The position numbers were made by a program, and so were the translations under genes. This document shows, piece after piece, positions 49,647 through 57,796 of a stretch of DNA of 64,000 bases (within the stretch, counting starts at the first letter, position 1; every line of letters starts with the position of its first letter). Origin of the DNA: Bacteroidales bacterium (GTDB taxonomy: Bacteria; Bacteroidota; Bacteroidia; Bacteroidales; Marinilabiliaceae); NCBI GenBank assembly GCA_024401365.1, contig JAKSLE010000003.1, forward strand, positions 124,001-188,000, given 5' to 3'. Below the pieces are notes generated by a model. The model did not search any database and was not told the DNA's origin. It saw nothing but the letters and a program-made list of their open reading frames with translations.

Positions 49647-50714
49647 TCAAGGGACAAGCTCCAAGGTAGCGGTTACGGGGTAGTGGTCGGATATTTTCAC
49701 CCTATGCTCTGTATAGTTTATAGCCTTCATATCCTCGGTATGCCAAACATAGTCGATGCGGATAGGGGGGAGGTCGCCATTATAGGTATCCCCCAACCCA
49801 TGGCCAGCCTCGCAGAAAGAGTCGTGCAAATTCAGTTTTCGTATTGACTGGTAGGTATAAGAGATAGGGGTGTCGTTGAAATCGCCACAGATAATCAGAG
49901 GTGTAGATATATTTTTGATAGCCTCCCTCATAAAATCCACCTGCAGTTGGCGTTGATGGAAAGCGTTCAGCATTTTTTGGGAAGTATTCAAGAGTTGGGT
50001 TTTGACATTCGACTTGTTGTCAGTTGTGATAGACTGAGGTTTGAAGACCTCGATCTGTTCAGACTGAAGACCAATAGACGCCAGGTGGCAATTCAAGAGA
50101 GTTATGGTCTTATTCTCGGTTATGGATAATTCGGTGCACTGGATTACGCGTCCGATTTCGTCGGTAGCTTCTATATCCTTTGGTTTTATAGGAAATTTAG
50201 AGAAGACCACCTGTTGTGCTGCCCTTTCGGATATTTTACCATCAGCATAATATTGGTAAGAAGAGTAGGGGAAGTCGCCCGTCCACTCCTTCAATTTATT
50301 GACAATACTAGGAGAAGCCTCCTGCAGGCATACGATATCGGCGTTTTGATCCTTAATAAATTCGCCGAAATCCTCAGGTTGCGCTAGGGACATGCCGTGG
50401 ATATTGTACGTTAATATCTTGATAGTCTGACTTTTAGACTCAGAAGAGCTATGGATATTGAAAACCGATTGGGCTCCGCTGAAAGTGATGATAGCTGCGA
50501 AAACAGGGATAGCTGCTCTCCAGCGGAAACCAAACAGTACGTTGAAAATCAGCATGATAAGGTTGGCCACCCACAAATAAGGGAAAGCGAACTGGACAAG
50601 GATATATTTGCCAAGGCGGTCAGGCTCGATAAAAGACGAAAAATAGGTAACACATGTGGCCATAGCGATAGCCAATGTGACCAAAAATAATATCGACCTG
50701 AACAAAAATCTCAT
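49647..50714 (-). CDS. Membrane-anchored endonuclease/exonuclease/phosphatase family protein
   Basis: A 355-residue protein with three N-terminal membrane segments (about residues 3-25, 37-60 and 66-85). A C-terminal EEP domain follows: ILTYNIHGMS, VCLQEASP (metal-binding Glu), ICGDFNDTP, and ISDHYPVTATLEL (catalytic Asp-His). The domain probably faces the periplasm, where EEP relatives cleave phosphodiesters in lipids or nucleic acids. It overlaps the upstream rhomboid gene by 4 bases and ends the mutL cluster. Confidence 0.88.
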   Translation of the reverse strand: MRFLFRSILFLVTLAIAMATCVTYFSSFIEPDRLGKYILVQFAFPYLWVANLIMLIFNVLFGFRWRAAIPVFAAIITFSGAQSVFNIHSSSESKSQTIKILTYNIHGMSLAQPEDFGEFIKDQNADIVCLQEASPSIVNKLKEWTGDFPYSSYQYYADGKISERAAQQVVFSKFPIKPKDIEATDEIGRVIQCTELSITENKTITLLNCHLASIGLQSEQIEVFKPQSITTDNKSNVKTQLLNTSQKMLNAFHQRQLQVDFMREAIKNISTPLIICGDFNDTPISYTYQSIRKLNLHDSFCEAGHGLGDTYNGDLPPIRIDYVWHTEDMKAINYTEHRVKISDHYPVTATLELVP

Positions 50715-51553
50715 TTTCCTGATTCATTAATCAACGTCTGGCGTTCCTCGTCGGTGAGGCTATTGTAGCCAGAAGTTTTTATCTTGTCGAGAATTCTATC
50801 TATTTCTGTCATTTTAGCATTCCTCTCTCGGTTCCAAGCCCTATCGGGGTCGGCATCAGCCAATCCGCCACGGACAGCCTTGAGGTGAGAATTAGAATTT
50901 GGTCTTTTTTCTGGTGGTATTCCCTTAGCCTCCCACACCTTTGCCAAGATGAAGCCAGCCAGAGCGCCACCCAGGTGAGCCACATGTCCCCCCACATTAG
51001 AGAAGCCCGGGATGCTTAGTATATCGATCAGCAAGTAAGCTGCTGCCACCCAGCAAAGTTTGACTTCGCCTATAAACGCCAAATTGACGCGCACATTAGG
51101 GTGTAAAGTGGCGACACACAGCATAATAGCCATTACGGAAGCAGAAGCGCCGATCATGGAACTATAAGCAGGCACCAAAGCTGCAGGAGCGAAGAAAAAT
51201 GCGATAGCACCTGCGCCACCTCCAACGAGGTATGTAGGTACTATGAGATGTTTGCCCACCAGAGATGACATCAATTTTCCGAACCAGAAAAGAGCTATCA
51301 TATTGAAAATGATATGGATGAAGTCGTAGTGAGTAAACATATATGTACCTACAGACCAAGGTCTATTGCACATTGTGTAGAAGAAATCGGCCGAAGGTAG
51401 GGCCAGAAATCCCAATAGCCATTGGTATGTGCCGATACCCATCATGCTGAAAAAGTCCATGATACGCACGAGGCAAAAGACAGCGATGTTGATATATACC
51501 AACATTACCACCTTGTCTTTAGACGCATTTTGCAAAAACTCCTGTACTTTCAT
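50711..51553 (-). CDS. Rhomboid family intramembrane serine protease (second of a pair)
   Basis: A 280-residue, six-helix rhomboid. The catalytic Ser lies in SSMIGASASVMAIM (GxSx-type) and the catalytic His in GGHVAHLGGALAGF. A polar C-terminal tail of about 75 residues is charged and probably cytoplasmic. Rhomboids cut single-pass membrane proteins within the bilayer. The gene overlaps the other rhomboid gene by 4 bases, so the two are coupled; the products might work together or have different substrates. Confidence 0.92.
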   Translation of the reverse strand: MKVQEFLQNASKDKVVMLVYINIAVFCLVRIMDFFSMMGIGTYQWLLGFLALPSADFFYTMCNRPWSVGTYMFTHYDFIHIIFNMIALFWFGKLMSSLVGKHLIVPTYLVGGGAGAIAFFFAPAALVPAYSSMIGASASVMAIMLCVATLHPNVRVNLAFIGEVKLCWVAAAYLLIDILSIPGFSNVGGHVAHLGGALAGFILAKVWEAKGIPPEKRPNSNSHLKAVRGGLADADPDRAWNRERNAKMTEIDRILDKIKTSGYNSLTDEERQTLINESGK

Positions 51554-52335
51554 CCTCTACGCCATTTAAGTAATAGTAAAAAGCCGAAAAGCATACCGCC
51601 CAAGTGGGCCCAGTGAGCCACGTTGTCCATCTGGAACTGGACTCCCAATCCCTGGAACAACTCCAGTGCTCCGTATATTATCACCAAGTACTTAGCTTTC
51701 AGTGGGATAATGAAGAAGACTAGTATTCGGGTATTAGGGTACAACATACCGAAAGCCAGCAAGATACCGAATACTGCACCTGAGGCTCCGACGGTAACCT
51801 GGCTTGCGATATAAGCAGACTGGTAATCGCTCAGGAACTGTTGTGCTATAGGCATTGCGTCGGTCATCGTCATACCTTCGGCGTGAGAGTAGAAATTGTG
51901 AACCAGCAACATTGCCTCCTGGCTAGGTGGCCTATAAGTCTGTATGAATGCTGCCAAGGCATCGGGGGTCATATTTGACATACAATTATCAACCGCCTCG
52001 ATGAAAGGAGCTATTTCGAAGTAGAGAGCTATCTCCTGTACTATGCCAGAGCCGATACCTGTAACCAGGTAATATGTCAGGAATCTCTTTGCACCGAAAG
52101 CGTACTCAACAGGAGAGCCGAACATATAGACGGCGAACATATTGAAGAAGAGGTGCGAGATGCTTCCATGCATGAAGACAAAAGTAACCAGCTGCCATAT
52201 ATGGAAGCTAGAAGAGGTCCAGTAGTGCAGTCCCAATATATTATTTACATCAATGTTGGTCAGCAACATTGACGCCATCAATGCCAGTACGTTGATGATG
52301 ATAATATTTTTTGATACAGTGGTAATTGGAGGCAT
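51550..52335 (-). CDS. Rhomboid family intramembrane serine protease (first of a pair)
   Basis: A 261-residue rhomboid with catalytic Ser in VGASGAVFGILLAFG and His in DNVAHWAHLGGMLFGF. The HGSISHLFFNMFAVYMFG segment carries the His/Asn oxyanion residues of rhomboid helix 2. An unusually long insert (about residues 95-150, rich in polar residues) lies between helices 3 and 4. It lies 13 bases downstream of mutL. Confidence 0.93.
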   Translation of the reverse strand: MPPITTVSKNIIIINVLALMASMLLTNIDVNNILGLHYWTSSSFHIWQLVTFVFMHGSISHLFFNMFAVYMFGSPVEYAFGAKRFLTYYLVTGIGSGIVQEIALYFEIAPFIEAVDNCMSNMTPDALAAFIQTYRPPSQEAMLLVHNFYSHAEGMTMTDAMPIAQQFLSDYQSAYIASQVTVGASGAVFGILLAFGMLYPNTRILVFFIIPLKAKYLVIIYGALELFQGLGVQFQMDNVAHWAHLGGMLFGFLLLLKWRRG

Positions 52336-52348
52336 ACCTTGTAAGATT

Positions 52349-54310
52349 TTAAGCGAACATACTATTTAGTGTATTATCTTCCATGACGGCGTAGATTCGT
52401 TTTCCTCTAGGGCTGATAGCCGGAGAAGAAGAGGCGAACAAGCGCTCATAGATAGACTGCATCTCCTCGTTGGTGAGCAATTTGCCGTAAGGCATAGCCG
52501 ACTGAGAAGACACTTCAGTGCAGACATACTCCTGGATATCGGCTTGGATATCAACCTCTCCGTTTCGGAAGTCAAAAATCAGTTGCTCTATGAACGAGCG
52601 AGCCTGGGTAACATCGAATACAGCCGGTATAGCAGATATCTGTATAGTGCCAGCCTCGGCATCGTATGTCACATCGAGTCCCACCTGAGACAATTCGGCC
52701 GACAGTTCCTCGATAATGCAAGCCTCCTCGGCACCCACAGCTATAGACTCTGGGAACATAAGTTGCTGTGACGAAGAATGGCCGCTCTGAATCATGGAAC
52801 TTACAGTATCGTACTGTATTCGCTCATGAGCTCGGTGCTGGTCGATGAACATCAGGCCATCCTTGACTTGAGCCACTATATATTTAGCCCTATACTGGTA
52901 AAATCTCTCAACGCTAGGTTCTGTGCTAGCCTCGGGATTATTATTGAGGCTAGATACAATAAAATCGAACTTCTGCTGAGTAGGTCCAGGTTCTCTCTGC
53001 CTCTCGTATATTCCCTCGTACAAGCTCTCCCACCCCTTGGTACTAGGTTTAGGTACGCTAGTTCGGGTGCCCAGTTTACTTTCGTAAGTCTGAACGGGGC
53101 TATCGCACCCCGCATTTCTGTCGTATGTGAAAGGTACCGACCTGTATTTATTGTCGGATTCGTTTTCAAAAGGGTTGTATATATCCAGACGGTTGCTAGG
53201 GTCGAGAGACAAAACTTTGGATATTTCATCCATGTCGAAGCCCTGAACAGTTGGCATAGCGTTGATATTGACATCAGCGTTGACGTCAAAATCGATAGAA
53301 GGCATAATATTATTCTTCCCCAGGCAATCCCTTACGGTAGCATTGAGGATACGCCATATGGCGGTATCGTTCTCAAACTTTATCTCAGTTTTCTGAGGAT
53401 GGACATTGACATCGATACTCTGAGGGTCTACCTCGAGGTAGATATAGTAAGCCGGAGTCTGGTCGGCAGGAATAATATTTCTATAAGCATCAACCACCGC
53501 CTTGTGGAAATAAGAACTTTTCATAAAGCGGTTGTTCACTATAAAATACTGATTACTATTGCTTTTGCGAGCTGTATCTGTAGTGCCTATGAAGCCAGAA
53601 ATCTTGATGATATCGTTATCGGTATCCACCTTCAGGAGCTCTTTGGCGAGAGCCTTACCCGCGATAGCCGAAACGCGAGACATCAAGTTGCCCCCCTTCA
53701 GATCGTACAACGTCTGTGAATTATGTATCATCACCAGCGATATATCTGGGTGCGCTAAGGCGATACGGATAAATTCTGTCTCAAGGTATTTAAGCTCTGT
53801 AGCATCCTTTTTGAGGAAGTTGCGTCTTGCAGGAGTATTGAAAAACAGATCCTTTACACAAAACTGGCTACCTTTTGGGGCTACTACAGGTTCGTCGTGC
53901 AGAATTTTAGAGCCTGCTATTTCGACTTTTGTGCCCAGCTCATCCTCTTCCCTACGAGTAATAAGGTCGACATGAGCCACAGCTGCGATAGAAGCCAAGG
54001 CCTCACCTCTGAAGCCCATGGTATGCAACCTCATGAGGTCGGCAGCCTCCTGAATTTTGGAAGTAGCATGACGTTCGAAAGCCAGTCGTGCGTCTATGTC
54101 GTTCATTCCGCAGCCATTATCGATCACCTGAATAAGTGTTCTTCCGGCATCCTTGAGGACGACACGCACCTCGGTGGCTCCGGCATCTATAGAGTTTTCG
54201 GCCAACTCTTTCAGTACCGAAGCTGGATTTTGTACCACCTCGCCGGCAGCAATAATATTTGCTACTGAGTCGGGCAGCTGATGTATAACGCTTCCACTTT
54301 TTTCGCTCAT
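52349..54310 (-). CDS. mutL: DNA mismatch repair protein MutL
   Basis: MutL couples MutS mismatch recognition to strand removal. The protein has 653 residues. The GHKL ATPase N-terminus is clear: IAAGEVVQNPASVLKELAENS, DNGCGM and GFRGEALASI. The C-terminal dimerisation domain (about 455-653) includes FIDQHRAHERIQYD. I see no DQHA(X)2E(X)4E motif: the QHRAHERIQYD segment lacks the second Glu spacing, so the endonuclease status should be checked by alignment. It heads a run to two rhomboids and the EEP protein. Confidence 0.96.
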   Translation of the reverse strand: MSEKSGSVIHQLPDSVANIIAAGEVVQNPASVLKELAENSIDAGATEVRVVLKDAGRTLIQVIDNGCGMNDIDARLAFERHATSKIQEAADLMRLHTMGFRGEALASIAAVAHVDLITRREEDELGTKVEIAGSKILHDEPVVAPKGSQFCVKDLFFNTPARRNFLKKDATELKYLETEFIRIALAHPDISLVMIHNSQTLYDLKGGNLMSRVSAIAGKALAKELLKVDTDNDIIKISGFIGTTDTARKSNSNQYFIVNNRFMKSSYFHKAVVDAYRNIIPADQTPAYYIYLEVDPQSIDVNVHPQKTEIKFENDTAIWRILNATVRDCLGKNNIMPSIDFDVNADVNINAMPTVQGFDMDEISKVLSLDPSNRLDIYNPFENESDNKYRSVPFTYDRNAGCDSPVQTYESKLGTRTSVPKPSTKGWESLYEGIYERQREPGPTQQKFDFIVSSLNNNPEASTEPSVERFYQYRAKYIVAQVKDGLMFIDQHRAHERIQYDTVSSMIQSGHSSSQQLMFPESIAVGAEEACIIEELSAELSQVGLDVTYDAEAGTIQISAIPAVFDVTQARSFIEQLIFDFRNGEVDIQADIQEYVCTEVSSQSAMPYGKLLTNEEMQSIYERLFASSSPAISPRGKRIYAVMEDNTLNSMFA

Positions 54311-54326
54311 GCCAGGCTCCTCGTGG

Positions 54327-54650
54327 TTATCCTACGTGTGTTATGATATAGTATGCCATCAAAGAGAGAATTACCACGAACGATAAAATGAGCATTCGTG
54401 TGCGCTTCTTCTGTTTCTGCATTTTCTGTTGGAACTGCTCATGGCGGGCACGCATAGCGCCGCTTCTAATCAGTTGGCCCACTTTATTAGCCTCAGGTAT
54501 GGCATTAGGGTCTTTCTCTTTGTAGTTCTCTATAGAGTCTGCCCCCATAGCGCGCTTTCTCTCCTCCCAACGCTCTTTGTCGGGGTCGTAGAAGCGAGGC
54601 TGATACTCGTATACCTTGTATTTTGGTAATTTAAAGAAGGATAATCCCAT
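54327..54650 (-). CDS. Small conserved Bacteroidetes membrane protein
   Basis: A 107-residue protein. The N-terminal half is polar and aromatic (FKLPKYKVYEYQPRFYDPDKERW), the middle is charged, and a single membrane helix (about residues 85-103, MLILSFVVILSLMAYYII) ends the protein, following a basic stretch QKKRTR. The N-terminus is therefore likely to be cytoplasmic with a tail anchor. I recall similar uncharacterised proteins beside mutL in Bacteroidetes. Function unknown. It starts 16 bases upstream of mutL. Confidence 0.72.
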   Translation of the reverse strand: MGLSFFKLPKYKVYEYQPRFYDPDKERWEERKRAMGADSIENYKEKDPNAIPEANKVGQLIRSGAMRARHEQFQQKMQKQKKRTRMLILSFVVILSLMAYYIITHVG

Positions 54651-54680
54651 ACCTGTCAGTTTATTTGTGGGTCAAAAAAA

Positions 54681-54980
54681 TTAAAACTCAAAGTCGTTAC
54701 ATGCTCTCTCGGCCAAGATAGCACGAATATCCTTCGATACCTCAACATGCTTAGGGTGAACAGCATAAGCCTTGAGTCCCTCCATGTCATCATGAGTTGA
54801 GATAAGCGAGAGGTGGAATTTCTCGTTAGGGTTGCAGTTGATGCCAACCTCGATGCTCTTCAAGGTAGGTACCTCATTCTTGAGGTTCAATAATGCTTCA
54901 CGGATAGATACCAATTTGCTCTGAAGTTCAGCAGCCTCGATATCCTCTCTCATCTTAAATAGTACAATATGTTTGATCAT
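54681..54980 (-). CDS. Dabb family (stress-responsive A/B barrel) protein
   Basis: A 99-residue single-domain protein of the dimeric alpha-beta-barrel type: MIKHIVLFKMRE at the N-terminus, then a central VGINCNPNEKFHLSLISTHDDMEGLKAYAVHPKHVEV. Biochemical roles of Dabb proteins in bacteria are mostly undefined. The start is set at 54980; an in-frame ATG at 55010 lies upstream of the transcript start predicted by the promoter box at 55013-55020. Confidence 0.85.
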   Translation of the reverse strand: MIKHIVLFKMREDIEAAELQSKLVSIREALLNLKNEVPTLKSIEVGINCNPNEKFHLSLISTHDDMEGLKAYAVHPKHVEVSKDIRAILAERACNDFEF

Positions 54981-55012
54981 CTGTATGACTTTTTTGCGTA
55001 AGTTTGTCATTG

Positions 55013-55020
55013 CAAATATA
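55013..55020 (-). promoter_or_regulatory. -7 box of the Dabb gene
   Basis: TATATTTG on the minus strand predicts transcription from about 55006. This excludes the longer ATG start at 55010 and leaves a leader of about 25 bases before 54980. Confidence 0.5.
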
Positions 55021-55034
55021 GTAAATATATTCTC

Positions 55035-55646
55035 ATGTTGATTATTGGAATAGCAGGTGGTACGGGTTCTGGTAAGTCTACGGTTGTGCGCCAGATAGTA
55101 GCGCGTTTAGGCGAAGGCAGGGTGAGCGTAGTCTCACAGGATGCCTATTATTATGACAGTAGTCACCTCCCATTGGAGGAGCGCCGAAAGAAGAATTTCG
55201 ACCATCCGTCATCTATAGAGTTCCCCTTGTTGGCTCAGCATATTAGAGACCTTCGAGCAGGTAAGACTATCCAGCAACCTACATACAGTTACATTACCTG
55301 TTCTCGTTTGGCAGAGACCATTGAGATTCAACCAACCGAGGTGGTAATTGTTGAGGGTATACTTATTCTTGGCAACGATGAGCTCCGTAAAGAGATAGAT
55401 ATCAAGGTATATGTGGATGCAGATGATGACGACCGTTTGGCGCGTGTCATCCAGCGAGATATGGCCGAACGCGGTCGCGACGCCCAGATGACGCTCGACC
55501 GATATGCTAAAACGGTTAAACCCAGTCACTTGCAATTTGTAGAGCCTACAAAGCGATTTGCAGATATCATTATTCCACAGGGGGGAATGAATCAGGTAGC
55601 AATAGATATTTTGGCTAAATATATTAATTCACACCTAAAAGATTGA
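55035..55646 (+). CDS. udk: Uridine kinase
   Basis: Phosphorylates uridine and cytidine in pyrimidine salvage. The 203-residue length is normal. The P-loop is GIAGGTGSGKSTVVRQ (residues 5-20). SVVSQDAYYYD, FDHPSSIEFPLL and VVIVEGILIL are family blocks. It starts a tight four-gene + strand cluster that ends at murI. Confidence 0.97.
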   Translation: MLIIGIAGGTGSGKSTVVRQIVARLGEGRVSVVSQDAYYYDSSHLPLEERRKKNFDHPSSIEFPLLAQHIRDLRAGKTIQQPTYSYITCSRLAETIEIQPTEVVIVEGILILGNDELRKEIDIKVYVDADDDDRLARVIQRDMAERGRDAQMTLDRYAKTVKPSHLQFVEPTKRFADIIIPQGGMNQVAIDILAKYINSHLKD

Positions 55647-55652
55647 TTAGTT

Positions 55653-56381
55653 ATGAGTGCAATTTATGATGCAGATCCTAGTAAGATAATATACATAGAT
55701 ATAGAAACTACACCTGCAACGAAGAATTTTTCTGAGCTTCCGGAGCTTCTGCAGGGTCTATGGGATAAAAAGACGGCAAGCGACCGTACGGAAGAGGTCT
55801 CTCTATCCGATTTTTACGATGAACGTTCTGCCTTGTATCCAGAGTTCGGCAGAATAGTCTGTATTTCGGTAGGCATATTGCAACCCTCGCCTACAGGGTG
55901 GAAGATGTTCACCAAGTCGTACTGCTCCGAGGATGAGTGCGCCCTTCTTATGGAATTCAATATGTTCCTAAATAAGTATTGGCTCTCAGCCCCAGCATTC
56001 TGCGGCCATAATATCAAGGAGTTTGATATGCCATATATTGCAAAGCGAATGATGATCAACCATCTTCGCCCGCATTCATCTCTGGATGTGAGTGGCAAGA
56101 AACCTTGGGAGATAAGTTTCATCGATACCCTGGAACTTTGGAAATGTGGTTCATATAGGGGTGGCGCTTCTTTGGAATTACTTACAGCAGTTTTCGGTAT
56201 TCCTACACCAAAAGATGATATCCATGGCTACGAGGTGCGCGGTGTATTCTATGACGAGGGTGATCTCGACCGAATATCCACCTATTGTCAGAAAGATGTA
56301 GTGGCTACAGCACAAGTTTTACTAGCCATGCGCGGCGAGCAGATAATCCCAGAATCGAATATTGTTTTCAAAGGCAGATAA
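55653..56381 (+). CDS. Predicted DEDDy 3'-5' exonuclease (PolB exonuclease-like)
   Basis: A 242-residue protein with the DEDDy exonuclease motifs: ExoI IIYIDIETTP (Asp, Glu), ExoII FCGHNIKEFDMPYI (Asp), and ExoIII TYCQKDVVATAQ (Tyr-x3-Asp). This resembles the stand-alone relatives of the DNA polymerase B proofreading domain found in Bacteroidetes. Its substrate is unknown, probably single-stranded DNA or RNA ends. It lies 6 bases after udk. Confidence 0.87.
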   Translation: MSAIYDADPSKIIYIDIETTPATKNFSELPELLQGLWDKKTASDRTEEVSLSDFYDERSALYPEFGRIVCISVGILQPSPTGWKMFTKSYCSEDECALLMEFNMFLNKYWLSAPAFCGHNIKEFDMPYIAKRMMINHLRPHSSLDVSGKKPWEISFIDTLELWKCGSYRGGASLELLTAVFGIPTPKDDIHGYEVRGVFYDEGDLDRISTYCQKDVVATAQVLLAMRGEQIIPESNIVFKGR

Positions 56382-56385
56382 AGAT

Positions 56386-56898
56386 ATGGCAATAATCAAA
56401 CCTCTTCGTGGCTTTACCCCTAAGGTGCACGACAATACATTCCTCGCCGAGACGGCAGTTCTCATAGGCGATGTTGAAATAGCCGAAGGTGCCAGTATAT
56501 GGTATGGCGCAGTTCTCCGTGGTGATGTAGGAGCCATACGCATTGGTCGCAATTCCAATGTTCAAGACAATGCCGTCATCCATGCCACATACAATAAGTC
56601 GCAAGCCATCCTAGGCGATGAGGTTACTGTAGGGCATAATGCCACAATCCACGGAGCCATCATTCACGACAAGGTACTTGTAGGTATGGGTGCAACAATC
56701 CTTGACAATGCCGAGGTAGAGAGCAATACCATAATTGCAGCAGGAGCTTTGGTCTTGGCCAATACCCACCTTGAGCCAAACGCTATATATGCTGGAGTGC
56801 CAGCCAAAAAAGTAAAAGATCTGCCTACCGATGTTCATCCGTCGTCGATAGAGCAGTACGCTTCAAATTATCAATTCTATACTACCTGGTACAAATGA
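56386..56898 (+). CDS. Gamma-class carbonic anhydrase family protein
   Basis: A 170-residue left-handed beta-helix (hexapeptide-repeat) protein. The zinc ligands of the gamma class are likely the His in NAVIHATY and the two in VGHNATIHG. RGDVGAIRIGRNSNVQDN carries the conserved Arg, Asp and Gln. Whether it hydrates CO2 is unproven for many members. The start at 56386 is chosen because the alternative 24 bases upstream lies inside the preceding gene and adds only a polar leader. Its stop overlaps the murI start (ATGA). Confidence 0.9.
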   Translation: MAIIKPLRGFTPKVHDNTFLAETAVLIGDVEIAEGASIWYGAVLRGDVGAIRIGRNSNVQDNAVIHATYNKSQAILGDEVTVGHNATIHGAIIHDKVLVGMGATILDNAEVESNTIIAAGALVLANTHLEPNAIYAGVPAKKVKDLPTDVHPSSIEQYASNYQFYTTWYK

Positions 56899-57719
56899 GT
56901 TTAGTGTGCGGACCATTGGCATTTTTTGATTCGGGCTATGGCGGACTGACCATTATGGAGAGTGTACGTAGCCTGCTTCCTCAGTACGACTATGTCTACC
57001 TAGGGGATAATGCTCGTAATCCATATGGTACACGCTCCTTTGATGTGGTCTATCAGTACACGTTGGAGTGTGTAAATAAACTTTTCGACCTCTCATCGCC
57101 ATTGGCTATCATAGCTTGCAATACTGCTTCGGCTAAGGCTCTCCGCACAATCCAGCAGAACGACCTCCCACGTATAGATGCCACACGTCGAGTCTTAGGG
57201 GTCATCCGTCCAAGTGTGGAGGCAATAGGCGAGTATACCCGTACCGGTCATGTAGGTGTATTTGCCACTCAGGGAACTGTCGATAGCTTGAGCTACCCAA
57301 TGGAGCTTCAGAAACTTCGTCCCGATATTACTGTCCATCAGCAGTCGTGTCCTATGTGGGTGCCTTTAGTGGAGAATAGCGAGTACAACGACGAGGGGGC
57401 AGATTATTTTGTCCGCAAATATTGTGATGCCTTGATGTCGCAGTCCGACAAGATAGATGTAGTGATTTTGGCATGTACGCACTACCCATTGCTTCTACCT
57501 AAAATCCGAAAATATATTCCTTCCGACGTCAAAGTAATATGTCAAGGCGATATTGTAGCTCATAGTCTAAAGGATTATCTCGAGCGCCATCCAGAAATGG
57601 AGTCACGCCTTACCCGTGGAGGGACAGTAAGATTTCTGACTACCGAGAACCCGCATAAATTCAAATTTACCGCTAAGGTCTTTTTCTCGGGCGACCTTGA
57701 TGTGCAGCAATTGACCTAA
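56895..57719 (+). CDS. murI: Glutamate racemase
   Basis: Makes D-glutamate for peptidoglycan. The protein has 274 residues. It has FFDSGYGGLTIMES (Asp12, Ser13), YLGDNARNPYG, and the two catalytic Cys residues: Cys75 in IIACNTASA and Cys194 in LACTHYPLL. It is translationally coupled to the carbonic anhydrase gene and followed by a terminator. Confidence 0.97.
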   Translation: MSLVCGPLAFFDSGYGGLTIMESVRSLLPQYDYVYLGDNARNPYGTRSFDVVYQYTLECVNKLFDLSSPLAIIACNTASAKALRTIQQNDLPRIDATRRVLGVIRPSVEAIGEYTRTGHVGVFATQGTVDSLSYPMELQKLRPDITVHQQSCPMWVPLVENSEYNDEGADYFVRKYCDALMSQSDKIDVVILACTHYPLLLPKIRKYIPSDVKVICQGDIVAHSLKDYLERHPEMESRLTRGGTVRFLTTENPHKFKFTAKVFFSGDLDVQQLT

Positions 57720-57742
57720 TATATATAGGTACAAAACAAATA

Positions 57743-57772
57743 AAACACCGATGATCATTTTCACCGGTGTTT
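57743..57772. terminator. Terminator between murI and the 57797 gene
   Basis: AAACACCG (57743-57750) and CGGTGTTT (57765-57772) form a perfect 8-bp stem. A/T-rich flanks on both sides (AAATTTTA and ATTTGTTTTG on the other strand) make it a plausible bidirectional terminator for the two converging genes. Confidence 0.7.
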
Positions 57773-57796
57773 AAATTTTATCTATTATATCAAGTA

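Noticed and set aside
52778-53719. Long + strand frame of 313 codons
   Set aside because: Antisense to mutL, which is complete and well supported.
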